Of a stretch of 64,000 nucleotides of DNA, positions 1 to 8,929 are shown piece by piece. The position numbers were made by a program, and so were the translations under genes. Source of the stretch: Micromonospora siamensis (GTDB lineage Bacteria; Actinomycetota; Actinomycetes; Mycobacteriales; Micromonosporaceae); assembly GCF_900090305.1 (NCBI RefSeq), contig NZ_LT607751.1, forward strand, positions 3,596,001 to 3,660,000, given 5' to 3'. The notes under the pieces were generated by a model. It saw only the letters and a program-made list of their open reading frames with translations. It ran no database searches and was not told the origin of the DNA. The stretch's first letter is position 1. The number at the start of each line of letters is the position of its first letter.

Positions 1-712
1 GGCCCTGGTGGTGGCGCTGCGGATGCTCGCCGAGACGCCGGGCGTGGCCAACCGGGAGGCCGTCGAGCGGGCCCTGGCCAAGATCGAGAGCGCGGCCGGT
101 GACCTGGCCGGGGCGCCGGTGGAGGTGCGGCTGCCCGGGGACACCGCCCGGGTGCGCGAGTTGCGCGCGGCGGTCGAGGGCGGCCGGGCGCTGCGGATCA
201 CCTACTACACGGCGGCCCGGGACGAGACCACCGAGCGGGTGATCGACCCGCTGCGGATGCTGATGGTGGGTGGCCGGGCGTACGTCGAGGCGTGGTGCCG
301 GCGCGCCGAGGCGGTCCGGCTGTTCCGGGCCGACCGGATCGACGCCGTCGCCGTGCTGGACGAACCGGCCGTGGTGCCGCCGCAGGCCCGCCCGCAGGAC
401 CTCAGCGACGGGGTGTTCCGCCCGTCGCCGGACCTGCCGCTGATCACCCTGCGGATCGGGCGGGGGGAGCGGTGGATCACCGAGTACTACCCCTGTGAGC
501 GGGTGGAGCGCGGCGCCGGGGACGAGTGGGTGGTGTCGCTGCGGGTGACCGACCTGGGCTGGGCCCGCCGTTTCGTGCTCGGCCTCGGGCCGGACGTGAC
601 GGTGGTCGCCCCCGCCGAGCTGGCCGAGCAGGTCCGCGCGCAGGCGACCGCGGCGCTGGCGGCGTACGCCGTCCCGGCGGGCGACCCGGCGGTGGCGGCG
701 GCCACCCAGTAG
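1..712 (+). CDS. pafC: WYL-domain regulator PafC (5' truncated by window edge)
   Basis: The reading frame is open back to the first base, so the start lies outside the window. About 236 residues are visible, whereas PafC proteins are usually a little over 300, so the N-terminal winged helix is probably missing. The middle contains a WYL-type segment (RALRITYYTAARDE, then VIDPLRMLMVGGRAYVEAWC, about residues 60-100) followed by the WCX-like C-terminal region. PafB/PafC form a heterodimeric transcription activator of the mycobacterial DNA-damage response, encoded near the Pup-proteasome genes. The identification rests on the WYL region plus the following tatA-tatC pair, which is the usual neighbourhood. 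The TAG stop at 710-712 overlaps a candidate -10 for the next gene. Confidence 0.85.
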   Translation, partial: ALVVALRMLAETPGVANREAVERALAKIESAAGDLAGAPVEVRLPGDTARVRELRAAVEGGRALRITYYTAARDETTERVIDPLRMLMVGGRAYVEAWCRRAEAVRLFRADRIDAVAVLDEPAVVPPQARPQDLSDGVFRPSPDLPLITLRIGRGERWITEYYPCERVERGAGDEWVVSLRVTDLGWARRFVLGLGPDVTVVAPAELAEQVRAQATAALAAYAVPAGDPAVAAATQ

Positions 713-715
713 GCT
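710..715 (+). promoter_or_regulatory. Candidate leaderless -10 (TAGGCT) overlapping the pafC stop
   Basis: TAGGCT starts with the stop codon of pafC and is followed after 7 nt by the GTG of the next gene. That spacing would place +1 at or next to the start codon. No convincing -35 is seen, so this is inference from spacing alone. Confidence 0.4.
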
Positions 716-722
716 GACCGCC

Positions 723-971
723 GTGGTGAAGTGGATCGTGCTCGCGATGCTGCTGTTCGCGCTCGTCGTGCTGGCCCTGGCGGTCCGGCCGGTGCTGGCG
801 CGGCTGCCCCGGCTGCGCCGGGCGGCCGTGGCGTTGCAGCGGCGGCAGGGCGAGGCGGAGGCGCTGCGGGCCGCGGCCGAGGAGCTGACCGTGCGCGCCG
901 AGGAACTCCAACGTCGTGCCGAGACCGCCCAGCAGCGGGTGGAGCTGATCAAGGCCAGGCGCGGCAACTGA
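723..971 (+). CDS. Small membrane-anchored coiled-coil protein
   Basis: An 82-residue protein with GTG start. One hydrophobic helix at residues 3-21 (IVLAMLLFALVVLALAV) is followed by a basic, Ala/Glu/Arg-rich helix (about 30-80) with coiled-coil character. It lies 10 bp after pafC and about 215 bp before tatA, in the same direction. Its membrane anchor plus amphipathic helix recalls small Tat-associated or septal proteins, but no family is recognised and no function is assigned. Coding is supported by position, codon usage and the short spacing. Confidence 0.7.
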   Translation: MVKWIVLAMLLFALVVLALAVRPVLARLPRLRRAAVALQRRQGEAEALRAAAEELTVRAEELQRRAETAQQRVELIKARRGN

Positions 972-1135
972 TCGATCCCGGTCGGTGGCGTGTGCGCGAC
1001 TGCGCGTTGGCCGTCCGTTTCACGCCCGGATGATCAGTCCCGGGTGGTTGACGGGACACTTCGTGGTGGTCAAGACTTCACCGGCCGGCACCCACCAGCA
1101 GGGGCCCGGCGGGTGGCAACGGCCCGTGACGCACG

Positions 1136-1141
1136 TACGAT
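1136..1141 (+). promoter_or_regulatory. Candidate -10 (TACGAT) upstream of tatA
   Basis: TACGAT fits the TANNNT pattern and would give a leader of about 40 nt before the tatA ATG, which has its own GGAG ribosome site at 1176. A TTGACG sequence further upstream (near 1047) is too far away to be its -35 partner. Low confidence. Confidence 0.3.
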
Positions 1142-1185
1142 GGGCTGCGACACACCCTTCGAACACAGAGCGACTGGAGCTTCCC

Positions 1186-1527
1186 ATGGGTGCCCTCAAG
1201 CCGTGGCACATCGCCGTACTCGTGGTCGTGCTGATCCTGCTCTTCGGCGCGAAGCGGCTCCCCGACGCGGCCCGCTCGCTGGGCCGCTCGCTGCGGATCA
1301 TCAAGGCGGAGACCAAGAGCCTGCACGACGACGACCTCGCCGAGAAGGCCGACGCCCAGGCCGGCTACCAGCCGCTGCCGCCCCAGCAGCAGTACGCCCA
1401 GCAGCAGCAGCCGTACGCCCAGCCGCAGCAGCAGCCGTACCCGCCGCAGCCGCAGGCCCAGCCGCAGCCGGTGCAGCAGCCGTACGCCCCGCCGGTCGAC
1501 CCGGTGCAGCGCGTCCGCGACAACTGA
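1186..1527 (+). CDS. tatA: Sec-independent translocase subunit TatA
   Basis: A 113-residue protein; ATG at 1186 is chosen because GGAG lies 7 nt upstream and because the TatA fold starts there (MGALKPWHIAVLVVVLILLFGAKRLPD). One transmembrane helix (about 8-22), the FGAKRLPD hinge and an amphipathic helix (about 28-45) are diagnostic. The family builds the protein-conducting oligomer of the twin-arginine pathway. The C-terminal 50 residues are an unusual Gln/Pro/Tyr-rich tail (positions 64-106), probably disordered. tatC follows 18 bp later, so the two are co-transcribed. Likely Tat cargo in this window includes the GH5 cellulase (RR at residues 9-10). Confidence 0.95.
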   Translation: MGALKPWHIAVLVVVLILLFGAKRLPDAARSLGRSLRIIKAETKSLHDDDLAEKADAQAGYQPLPPQQQYAQQQQPYAQPQQQPYPPQPQAQPQPVQQPYAPPVDPVQRVRDN

Positions 1528-1545
1528 CCGAAGGGCCCGAGCACC

Positions 1546-2499
1546 GTGGCCTTCGCCCTCCGCAAGCGCGGTCCGAGCAACTTCGACCGGGCCGCCGACG
1601 GCTCGATGACGCTCATCGAGCACATCCGCGAGCTGCGTACCCGCCTGTTCCGCGCGTCGCTGGCGATCGTGGTCGGCTTCGGCTTCGGCATCTGGCTGGC
1701 TACGCCGGTCCGGCAGTTGCTGTCCGAGCCCTACTGCAATCTGCCGCAGTCGAGAGACCCGGACACCGGGCTGTGCAAGTTCGTGCAGCTCGGCGTGGCC
1801 GATGTCTTCCTGTTGAACCTCAAGATCGGTCTCTGGGTCGGGCTCATCTTCGCGGCACCGGTCTGGCTCTACCAGCTCTGGGCGTTCATCGCACCGGGCC
1901 TGCACCGGCACGAGCGGCGATACGCGTACCTCTTCACCGCCTTGGCGGCGCCGCTGTTCGCCGCCGGCGCGGTGCTGGCGTTCTTCGTCACCACCAAGGG
2001 CCTCGAGTTCCTGCTCAACGTCTCCGGTGACGACATCGCCACGAACCTGGAGGTCACCCGGTACATCTCCTTCGTCACCAACCTGATCCTGCTGTTCGGG
2101 GTGGCGTTCGAGTTTCCGCTGATCGTCCTGATGCTCAACTTCGTCGGGCTGGCCAGCGCCAGACGGCTGCTGAGCTGGTGGCGGGTGGCGATCTTCGTGT
2201 TCTTCGCCTTCTCGGCGGTGGTCACCCCCACTCCGGACCCGTTCGGCATGACGGCGCTGGCGATCTGCCTCTCCGCGCTGTACTTCGGCGCGGTCGGGGT
2301 GGCGTTCCTCAACGACCGGCGCAAGGGCCGGGGTCGGGAGCTCTACGCCGACGTGGCCGACGACGAGGTGTCGCCGCTGGACCTGAGCACCGAACCGGTG
2401 GAGGCGGGCCGGCGGGTCGAGGCGGTCGACCCGATCGCCGCGCCGGAGCCGGTGGCCGCGCCGGCACCGATCGAGCGCCGCTGGGACGACATGACCTGA
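1546..2499 (+). CDS. tatC: Sec-independent translocase subunit TatC
   Basis: 317 residues, GTG start 18 bp after tatA. The N-terminal block DGSMTLIEHIRELRTRLFRAS is the conserved twin-arginine recognition region of TatC, followed by six hydrophobic segments (about 40-250). The signature FPLIVLMLNFVGL is present near residues 185-200. TatC binds signal peptides of folded cargo and recruits TatA. The C-terminal 60 residues are a cytoplasmic Pro/Ala/Glu-rich extension. In mycobacteria and many relatives a HelY-type helicase follows directly; here it lies 18 kb away (20,962). Confidence 0.96.
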   Translation: MAFALRKRGPSNFDRAADGSMTLIEHIRELRTRLFRASLAIVVGFGFGIWLATPVRQLLSEPYCNLPQSRDPDTGLCKFVQLGVADVFLLNLKIGLWVGLIFAAPVWLYQLWAFIAPGLHRHERRYAYLFTALAAPLFAAGAVLAFFVTTKGLEFLLNVSGDDIATNLEVTRYISFVTNLILLFGVAFEFPLIVLMLNFVGLASARRLLSWWRVAIFVFFAFSAVVTPTPDPFGMTALAICLSALYFGAVGVAFLNDRRKGRGRELYADVADDEVSPLDLSTEPVEAGRRVEAVDPIAAPEPVAAPAPIERRWDDMT

Positions 2500-2520
2500 C
2501 CGGTGCCGTTACGGCATCGA

Positions 2521-2560
2521 CGGTGAACGCCGCCCCCGGTCGCGGGGGCGGCGTTCACCG
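2521..2560. terminator. Bidirectional terminator hairpin between tatC and the Opp operon
   Basis: Two perfect 17-nt arms (2521-2537 and 2544-2560) enclose a 6-nt loop. It lies between the convergent ends of tatC and the oppF-like gene, so it can serve both. No long T tract follows, as is common in GC-rich actinobacteria. Confidence 0.85.
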
Positions 2561-2568
2561 TTTCCGTC

Positions 2569-3594
2569 TCAGGGGGTGGCGGTCTCCCGCATCTCCCGGA
2601 CCGCCTGACCGGCGTACCGGCAGGCGGCCCGGTGGTCACCGGCCACCGGTTCCAGCGCCGGGTCGCTGTCGGCCACCGGTTCCAGCGCCGGGTCGGTGTC
2701 GGCGCAGTCGGGTCGGGCGCTGGGGCAGCGGGTCCGGAACCGGCAGCCGCTCGGCGGGTCCACCGGGCTGGGGATGTCACCGGCGAGGATGATCCGCCGC
2801 CGGTGCCGTTCCACCGCTGGGTCGGCCTCCGGGATCGCCGACAGCAGCGCGGCGGTGTACGGGTGGGCCGGCCGCTGCCAGAGCTGCGCCGGGCTGCCCG
2901 TCTCCACGATCCGCCCCAGGTACATCACGGCCACCCGGTCGCTCATGTGCTCGACCGCGGCCAGGTCGTGCGAGATGAACAGGTAGGTCAGGCCCAGTTC
3001 GCGTTGCAGCCGGCGCAGCAGGTTCATGATCTGTGCCTGCACGCTCAGGTCCAGCGACGCGATCGGCTCGTCCAGCACGATCAGGTCGGGCTCACCGGCC
3101 AGCGCCCGGGCGATGCCGACCCGCTGCCGCTGGCCCCCGGAAAGCTCGTGCGGGTGCCGGCCGCCGAGCTCTCGGCGCAACCCCACCAGGTCGAGCAGTT
3201 CGTCGACCCGCCGCCGCCGCGCGTCGGCGTCACCGGCCAGCCGGTGCACCACCAGCGGCTCGGCGACGCTGGCCGCCACGGTGTGCCGCGGGTCCAGTGA
3301 CGCCTGCGGGTCCTGGAACACCATGGCCACCTTCCGGCGTACGCCGCGCAGTCGGCGCCTCGACCAGCCGGTCACGTCCTGCCCGGCCACCCGGACCCGC
3401 CCGGCGGTGGGGTCGACCAGCCGCAGCAGGGCCAGCCCGGTGGTGGACTTGCCGCTGCCGGACTCGCCGACCAGCCCGAGCGTCTCGCCGCGGTGGATCC
3501 GCAGCGACACCCCGTCCACCGCCCGGACCGCGCCACCGGCCGCCGGGAACCACACCTTCAGGTCGTCCAGCTCGGCGACCACCTCGGCGCTCAT
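2569..3594 (-). CDS. Oligopeptide ABC transporter ATP-binding protein (OppF/DppF type)
   Basis: 341 residues; ATG at 3594-3592 overlaps the stop of the upstream ATPase gene (ATGA). Walker A is GESGSGKST, the signature is LSGGQRQR, and Walker B is LIVLDEPIASLD. The oligopeptide-type C-terminal Cys-rich motif (CRFRTRCPSARPDC) marks the Opp/Dpp subfamily. It powers peptide import together with the partner ATPase, two permeases and a lipoprotein encoded upstream. Near the C terminus a 10-residue unit (ALEPVAD-S/T-DP) occurs twice because of a 30-bp tandem duplication, lengthening the usual Cys-loop tail. Confidence 0.93.
   Translation of the reverse strand: MSAEVVAELDDLKVWFPAAGGAVRAVDGVSLRIHRGETLGLVGESGSGKSTTGLALLRLVDPTAGRVRVAGQDVTGWSRRRLRGVRRKVAMVFQDPQASLDPRHTVAASVAEPLVVHRLAGDADARRRRVDELLDLVGLRRELGGRHPHELSGGQRQRVGIARALAGEPDLIVLDEPIASLDLSVQAQIMNLLRRLQRELGLTYLFISHDLAAVEHMSDRVAVMYLGRIVETGSPAQLWQRPAHPYTAALLSAIPEADPAVERHRRRIILAGDIPSPVDPPSGCRFRTRCPSARPDCADTDPALEPVADSDPALEPVAGDHRAACRYAGQAVREMRETATP
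2641..2700. repeat. 30-bp tandem direct repeat inside the oppF-like gene
   Basis: Units 2641-2670 and 2671-2700 differ at one base (C/G at unit position 26). Because the unit is a multiple of three, the frame is kept and 10 residues are duplicated near the C terminus. Confidence 0.95.
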
Positions 3595-4574
3595 CGGTCC
3601 TCCCCGGCACGGTAGAAGCTGCGTACCCGATGGTCCGGCCCGACCGGCGTCAGCGGCGGCAGCTCGTGCTCGCAGCGGGCGTCGCCGCGCACCGGGCAGC
3701 GCGGCCAGAAGGCGCAGCCGGCCGGCAGCTCCAGCGGGCTGGGTGGAGCGCCGGGGATGGCCGGCAGGTCGTCGCCCGCGCCGCCGGGCCGTGGCCGGGC
3801 CGCCAGCAGGGCCCGGGTGTACGGGTGCCCGGGCGCGGCGAAGACCGCGTCGACCGGCCCCTGCTCGACGATCCGGCCGCCGTACATGACCGCCACGGTG
3901 TCGGCGACCCCGGCGACCACGCCGAGGTCGTGGGTGATCCAGACGACGGCGGTCCCGAGCCGCTGCTGCAACCCGGCGACCAGCTCGACGATCTGCGCCT
4001 GGGTGGTGACGTCCAGGGCGGTGGTCGGCTCGTCGGCGATCAGCAGCGCCGGGTCGCAGGCCAGCGCCATCGCGATCACCACCCGTTGCCGCATCCCGCC
4101 GGAGAACTGGTGCGGGTGGTCGTCGACCCGGCGGGCCGCCGACGGGATGCCGACCAGGTCCAGCAGCTCCACGGCCCGGTCGCGGGCCTGCCGGCGGCTC
4201 ATCCCGAGGTGTTCCTCGCACGCCTCGGTGACCTGCCGGCCGACGGTCAGCACCGGGTTCAGCGACGTCATCGGGTCCTGGAAGACGAAACCGACGTGCC
4301 GGCCGCGCAGCTGCCGGCGCCGTCGCGGGTCCAGCGCGGTCAGTTCCTCGCCCAGCAGCCGCACCCGGCCGGTGACCCGGGCGGTACGGGGCGCCAGGCC
4401 GGTGGCGGCGAGCACGCTCATCGTCTTGCCGCTGCCCGACTCGCCGACCAGGGCCAGGGTACGGCCCGGCTGGACGGACCAGTCGACGCCGGCCACGGCG
4501 CGGGCCGCCCCGGAGCGGGTCCCCAGGGTGACGGTCAGTTCCTCGACGGCGAGCACGGGTCGGTCGTCGGTCAC
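3591..4574 (-). CDS. Oligopeptide ABC transporter ATP-binding protein (OppD/DppD type)
   Basis: 327 residues; GTG at 4574 is preferred because GAGGAG lies 6 nt upstream and because it gives a GTGA overlap with the permease stop. Walker A GESGSGKT, signature FSGGMRQR and Walker [13 protein letters not shown] are present, and the Opp/Dpp tail [15 protein letters not shown] closes the protein. It pairs with the next ATPase to energise peptide uptake. Overlaps at both ends imply translational coupling through the operon. Confidence 0.93.
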   Translation of the reverse strand: MTDDRPVLAVEELTVTLGTRSGAARAVAGVDWSVQPGRTLALVGESGSGKTMSVLAATGLAPRTARVTGRVRLLGEELTALDPRRRRQLRGRHVGFVFQDPMTSLNPVLTVGRQVTEACEEHLGMSRRQARDRAVELLDLVGIPSAARRVDDHPHQFSGGMRQRVVIAMALACDPALLIADEPTTALDVTTQAQIVELVAGLQQRLGTAVVWITHDLGVVAGVADTVAVMYGGRIVEQGPVDAVFAAPGHPYTRALLAARPRPGGAGDDLPAIPGAPPSPLELPAGCAFWPRCPVRGDARCEHELPPLTPVGPDHRVRSFYRAGEDR

Positions 4575-5452
4575 GTGGTGCTCCTCGATGCCTCGCCGAG
4601 GGTCAGCTGACGGGGGTCCAGCACGTCGCGCAGCGCGTCCCCGACCAGGTTGAAGGCGAGCACGGTCAGGAAGATCGCCGCGCCCGGGAAGAAGCCCAGC
4701 CACCAGGCCTCGGTGACGAAGCCGCGCCCGTCGAAGAGCATCCGGCCCCAGGCCGGGGCGGGCGGCTGGATGCCCAGGCCGAGGAAGGAGAGCGCCGCCT
4801 CGGAGAGGATGGCGAAGGCCAGCGACAGCGAGGTCTGCACGATCAGCGGCGCGGCGATGTTCGGCAGCACGTGCCGGCGGATGATCCGCAGGTCCGAGGC
4901 GCCGATGGAGACCGCGGCCCGGACGAAGACCTGCTCCCGTACGGAGAGCACGCCGGCCCGGGTGACCCGGGCGAAGATCGGGGTGTAGACCACGCCGATC
5001 GCGATCATGGCGGTGAGCAGGCCGGGGCCGAGGACCGCCACGATGGCCACGGCCAGCAGCAGCACCGGGAAGGCGAACAGCACGTCCATGCCGCGCATCA
5101 GCACGTTGTCGACCCAGCCGCGGTAGTACCCGGCCAGCAGGCCGATGCCCGCGCCGACCAGCAGCGCGATGCCGACGCTGACCACCCCGACCTCCAGCGA
5201 GACCCGGGCGGCCACCAGCACCCGGCTGAGCACGTCGCGGCCGAGCTCGTCGGTGCCGAACGGGTGCGCCCAGCTCGGCGGATGCAGCATCTGGTCGACG
5301 TCGACGTCGTTGACGCCGGCCGGGGCGAACCACCGCCCGGCGATCCCCACCACCACCAGGGCGAGCAGCACCACGGCGCCGCTCACCGCGGGCGGATCGT
5401 GCCGCAGCGCCGACAGGGCACGGCGCGCCTGGCTGTCCCGGGCGGCGCTCAT
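4571..5452 (-). CDS. Peptide ABC transporter permease (OppC/DppC type)
   Basis: 293 residues with about six transmembrane segments. The N-terminal OppC-type segment includes [16 protein letters not shown] (about 64-80), and the cytoplasmic EAA loop reads [18 protein letters not shown] (about 180-200). It forms the channel with the OppB-type permease. Its ATG overlaps the oppB-like stop by 4 bp (ATGA) and its stop overlaps the next GTG. Confidence 0.93.
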   Translation of the reverse strand: MSAARDSQARRALSALRHDPPAVSGAVVLLALVVVGIAGRWFAPAGVNDVDVDQMLHPPSWAHPFGTDELGRDVLSRVLVAARVSLEVGVVSVGIALLVGAGIGLLAGYYRGWVDNVLMRGMDVLFAFPVLLLAVAIVAVLGPGLLTAMIAIGVVYTPIFARVTRAGVLSVREQVFVRAAVSIGASDLRIIRRHVLPNIAAPLIVQTSLSLAFAILSEAALSFLGLGIQPPAPAWGRMLFDGRGFVTEAWWLGFFPGAAIFLTVLAFNLVGDALRDVLDPRQLTLGEASRSTT

Positions 5453-6393
5453 CGGGCGGTGATCCGCGGGTCGAGGCGGGCGTAGAGGATGTCCACCAGC
5501 AGGTTCATCAGCAGGAACAGCGCGGCGACCAGCAGCACCGCGCCCTGGAGCACCGGATAGTCGCGGGCCTGGACGGCGTCGTAGGTGAGCCGGCCGATGC
5601 CGGGCCAGGCGAAGAGCACCTCGACCACGATCACTCCGCCGAGCAGGCTGGCGAGCTGGACCGCGACGACGGTGACCACCGGGATCAGGGCGTTGCGCAG
5701 CACGTGCCGCAGCACCACCACCCGGGCGCGCAGCCCCTTGGCCTCGGCGGTGCGGACGTAGTCGGCCGACAGCACCTCCAGCACCGAGGAGCGGATGAAC
5801 CGGGTGAGGATGGAGGCGGTGACCAGCCCCACCGTGGCGGCGGGCAGCAGCACGTGCGCCAGCCAGCCCGCCGGATCCTCGGTGAGCGGCACGTAGCCCG
5901 ACGGCGGCAGCCAGCCGAGCACACCGGCGAAGAGCAGGATGCCCATGATGCCCATCCAGAAGTCGGGCACCGAGACGCCGAACTGGCTGAACACCCGGGC
6001 GGCGTGGTCCAGCGCCGAGCCGCTGCGCATGGCGGCGAGCACGCCGAGCGGGAACGCGACCAGCACCGCGATCAGCACGGCGGTCAGCGCCAGCGACAGG
6101 GTCGCCGGCAGGCGTTCCAGCACGATCCGGGTGACCGGCTGGCCGCTGCGGAAGCTCACCCCGAGGTCACCGGTGACGGCCCGGCCGACGTAGCTGACGT
6201 ACTGAGCGACCAGCGGCCGGTCCAGTCCGGCCCGGGCCCGCAGCGCCTCGTACGTCTGCGGGTCGAAGCGGGTGCCCAGCGCCACCCGGACCGGGTCGCC
6301 GGGGACCAGTTGCAGCAGCAGGAAGACCACCAGCGTCACCCCGAGCAGAACGACGGCCGACTGGAGCAGCCGGCGCAGGACGAAGCGGCTCAC
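5449..6393 (-). CDS. Peptide ABC transporter permease (OppB/DppB type)
   Basis: 314 residues. It begins with the OppB pattern MSRFVLRRLLQSAVVLLGVTLVVFLLLQLVPGDPVRVALG, then shows about six membrane helices and an EAA loop (AEAKGLRARVVVLRHVLRN). The start lies 16 bp after the stop of the binding-protein gene, so the five genes form one minus-strand operon. The substrate is unknown; peptides are typical for the family, but sugars or metals cannot be excluded from sequence alone. Confidence 0.93.
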   Translation of the reverse strand: MSRFVLRRLLQSAVVLLGVTLVVFLLLQLVPGDPVRVALGTRFDPQTYEALRARAGLDRPLVAQYVSYVGRAVTGDLGVSFRSGQPVTRIVLERLPATLSLALTAVLIAVLVAFPLGVLAAMRSGSALDHAARVFSQFGVSVPDFWMGIMGILLFAGVLGWLPPSGYVPLTEDPAGWLAHVLLPAATVGLVTASILTRFIRSSVLEVLSADYVRTAEAKGLRARVVVLRHVLRNALIPVVTVVAVQLASLLGGVIVVEVLFAWPGIGRLTYDAVQARDYPVLQGAVLLVAALFLLMNLLVDILYARLDPRITAR

Positions 6394-6409
6394 CGCGCCT
6401 CCCGCCGGG

Positions 6410-7948
6410 TCACTTGGCCAGGGCGACGTCGCGGAAGCGGATCGCCCGGTCGGTGCGGGCCTGGTAGCCGGTGACCTTCTTCGACCAGCCCTGCACCACG
6501 TCCGGGTTGTAGAGGTAGATGTAGCTGGCGTCGTCGACGATCTGCTTCGCCGCCTGGTCGTACGCCTGCTTGCGGGCGCCCTGGTCGGTCTGCGTACGGG
6601 CGTCGTCGAGCAGCTTGTCCACCGCCGGGTTGCGGTACTTCTGGAAGTTGAAGGTGCCGCCGCTGTGGTGCTGGGCGTAGTAGAACTCGTCCGGGTCGAT
6701 GTTGCCCAGCCAGCCGAGCATGAACGCGTCGAAGGTGCCCTTGCCCTGCTCGTCGAGCCACTGGGCGAAGTCCAGGGTACGGATCTTCACGGTGATCCCG
6801 ACCTGCTTGAGCTGGGCGGCGATCACCTGCGCGGCGCTGACCGTCTCCGGGTACTCGCTGGTCACCATCAGGTCCATGGTCAGCCCGCTCACCCCGGCCG
6901 CACCGAGCAGCCGCTTGGCCTGCTCCGGGTCGTGCCGGTACGGCGCGTACTCGTAGTACCAGGAGCTGCCCTTGGGGATGGCGGTCTGGTTGACGGTGGC
7001 CAGCCCGAACTTGGCGGCCTTGGTGATCGCGGCCGGGTCCAGGGCGAAGGCGACCGCGCGCCGCACGTTCACGTCGCCGTACGGCTTGCGGGCCTGGTTG
7101 AGCGCCAGGTACCAGTAGTCCGCCGACGGCTTGCGCTGCACGGTGATCTCGCCGCCGTCGGCCAGCGCCGGGACCTGCTGCGGCGGCAGGTTGTCGGTCC
7201 ACTGGGCCTCGCCGCCGCGCAGGTTCTGCAACGCCACCGTCGGGTCCTTCACGAAGGTGAAGGTGACCCCGGAAAGCTTCGGTTTGGTGTTCCAGTAGTT
7301 GTCGTTGCGGACCAGCTTGATGCTGTCGCCGGAGGTGTACGACGCGACCGCGAAGGGGCCGCTGCCGACCGGCTTCGTCTTGATCGCGCCGGACTCGACG
7401 TTGGACCTCTCGACGATGGCGACGCCCTTGAACCCGCCGAGGTTGGCCAGCAGGTTGGGGGTGGGCGCGGAGAGGGTGACGACCACCGTCGTCGGATCCG
7501 GCGCCGCGACCGATTTCACCGTGGCGAACTTGTACGCCGCGTTCAGCTTCTCGCCGACGATGCGGTCGTAGGAGTACTTGACGTCCTCGGCGGTCAGCGG
7601 CGACCCGTCGGAGAACCTCACCCCCTCGCGCAGGGTGAACGTCCAGGTGAGCTGGTCGGCGCTGGTGGTCCACTTCGTCGCCAGCGACGGCTGCATCCGC
7701 AGGTTCTCGTCCGGCTCGACCAGGGTGTCGTAGACGTTCTCCAACACCTCGAAGCTGTAGTAAGCCGAGGTCCGATGCGGGTCGAGCTGGTCGGGTTCGC
7801 CGCCGATCGCGGCGGTCAGCACTCCGCCGGCGCCCCCCTGGGCGGCCCCGCCGTCGACGTCGACGCCCTCGCCGGAGCTGCATCCGCCGGCAGCCCCCAG
7901 CGCGAGGGCGAGTGCGGCGCCGATCAACCTGGATCCGATTCTGGACAC
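6410..7948 (-). CDS. Peptide-type ABC transporter substrate-binding lipoprotein
   Basis: 512 residues, SBP_bac_5 family. The N terminus is a Sec lipoprotein signal with lipobox AAGGC (Cys at about residue 23). Family landmarks include LTWTFTLREGVRFSDGSPLTAEDVKYSYDR (about 90-120) and VGSGPFAVASY (about 205). It is the first gene of the operon and delivers substrate to the OppBC/OppDF-type translocator encoded downstream. The family binds peptides, oligosaccharides or nickel; with no enzyme gene in this operon, peptide is the default guess. Confidence 0.92.
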   Translation of the reverse strand: MSRIGSRLIGAALALALGAAGGCSSGEGVDVDGGAAQGGAGGVLTAAIGGEPDQLDPHRTSAYYSFEVLENVYDTLVEPDENLRMQPSLATKWTTSADQLTWTFTLREGVRFSDGSPLTAEDVKYSYDRIVGEKLNAAYKFATVKSVAAPDPTTVVVTLSAPTPNLLANLGGFKGVAIVERSNVESGAIKTKPVGSGPFAVASYTSGDSIKLVRNDNYWNTKPKLSGVTFTFVKDPTVALQNLRGGEAQWTDNLPPQQVPALADGGEITVQRKPSADYWYLALNQARKPYGDVNVRRAVAFALDPAAITKAAKFGLATVNQTAIPKGSSWYYEYAPYRHDPEQAKRLLGAAGVSGLTMDLMVTSEYPETVSAAQVIAAQLKQVGITVKIRTLDFAQWLDEQGKGTFDAFMLGWLGNIDPDEFYYAQHHSGGTFNFQKYRNPAVDKLLDDARTQTDQGARKQAYDQAAKQIVDDASYIYLYNPDVVQGWSKKVTGYQARTDRAIRFRDVALAK

Positions 7949-8094
7949 GGTCCCCCTCCGATGCCTCGCGGAACGAAGGTGCCATCGTTCTGCGAATCGG
8001 AGGTGATGTCAATCAATGGTGGGAAAGGCCGCCGACCGCCCCTTGTGGTGCGTACGGGAGAAGTCCGTTAATGATCAGCCTCGATGGTGGTGGG

Positions 8095-8412
8095 TCAGGC
8101 CGCGGAGCGGGACCGGCGGCGGTCCGGCCGCTGCGACGTCGGGCCGCGCCGCTCGCCGGTCAGCGGCCAGCCCCGGCGGGACCCGCTCGGCCGGTCGCCC
8201 GTCGGTTCGCCACCGGCGAGCTGGCGCGCCCGCTCGGCGTTGGCCAGCGGGCCGCACGGCACCTGCTGGCCGGCGCAGAGCAGGTTGCGGCAGGTGCCGT
8301 TCTCGTCCGGCTGGTGGGCCGCGGCGACGTCCTCGGCGAGCCGCCAGAGCAGCGGGTCGGTCACCCCGGCGGGCAGGGGGCGGGACTGGCTGGGTCGGCT
8401 GCTGTTGGCCAT
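8095..8412 (-). CDS. Small Cys-containing hypothetical protein
   Basis: 105 residues; ATG at 8412 has an excellent GGAGGAG ribosome site. The N-terminal half is well formed (DPLLWRLAEDVAAAHQPDENG, then CRNLLCAGQQVPCGPLANAERA), with three Cys residues in a C-x4-C-x6-C arrangement that could bind metal or form a small knuckle. The C-terminal third is Arg/Pro-rich. I recall similar short proteins from actinomycetes but cannot name a family. It stands alone between two divergent units. Confidence 0.65.
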   Translation of the reverse strand: MANSSRPSQSRPLPAGVTDPLLWRLAEDVAAAHQPDENGTCRNLLCAGQQVPCGPLANAERARQLAGGEPTGDRPSGSRRGWPLTGERRGPTSQRPDRRRSRSAA

Positions 8413-8523
8413 CGGTGCTCCTCCGGTCGACGTCCTTCCAGCATTTCCCGACGGCCGGTCGGTAAACGACCATCCGGGGCGTGACCTCGGCGACAACCTG
8501 GTCCAGAATTTCTCCGCCGGTGC

Positions 8524-8550
8524 TGTCCGGTTCGACGGTGGCCGTTCGTC
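8524..8550 (+). promoter_or_regulatory. Candidate ECF-type promoter before the DGPF gene
   Basis: TGTCCG (8524-8529) and CGTC (8547-8550) are 17 nt apart and lie about 40 bp before the DGPF start. Promoters of ECF42 sigma factors are reported to have TGTCGA-like -35 boxes, so autoregulation of the pair is plausible. The match is imperfect. Confidence 0.35.
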
Positions 8551-8587
8551 ACCCTGGTCAGAGCCCCACAACCGAGGAGCGTCCACG

Positions 8588-8929
8588 ATGAAGTACCTGA
8601 TGTTCGTCTGCACCGACACCGAGCCGGACCCCGACACCGCCGCCCACCCCGACATCGAGAAGTGGGTGGCCGACAACGACGCCAACGGCCGGCGGCTGGA
8701 CGGCAGCGTCCTCGGCCCGGCCGCCGCCGCCACCACCGTGCGGGTCCGCGACGGGGACCTGCTGGTCTCCGACGGCCCGTTCGCCGAGACCAAGGAGTTG
8801 ATCGTCGGGTTCGACCTGCTCGAGTGCGCCGACCTCGACGAGGCGATCGAGGTGGCCCGGGCCCACCCGATGGCGTACGCGGGCCGCCTGGAGCTGCGCC
8901 CGCTGGTCGACCTGCCCGAGCCCGCGTGA
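8588..8929 (+). CDS. DGPF/YCII-domain protein
   Basis: 113 residues. It starts MKYLMFVCTDTEP and contains the family hallmark SDGPFAETKE (about 59-68) and an AHPMAYAGRLELRPL tail. YCII/DGPF proteins are small ferredoxin-like-fold proteins of uncertain activity and are the standard genomic partner of ECF42 sigma factors. The stop overlaps the sigma-factor GTG (GTGA at 8926-8929), so the pair is translationally coupled. No anti-sigma factor is visible, as expected for ECF42. Confidence 0.92.
   Translation: MKYLMFVCTDTEPDPDTAAHPDIEKWVADNDANGRRLDGSVLGPAAAATTVRVRDGDLLVSDGPFAETKELIVGFDLLECADLDEAIEVARAHPMAYAGRLELRPLVDLPEPA

Noticed and set aside
6272..8071. Plus-strand 599-codon frame across the binding-protein gene
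   Set aside because: Antisense shadow; the minus frame has a lipobox and SBP motifs.
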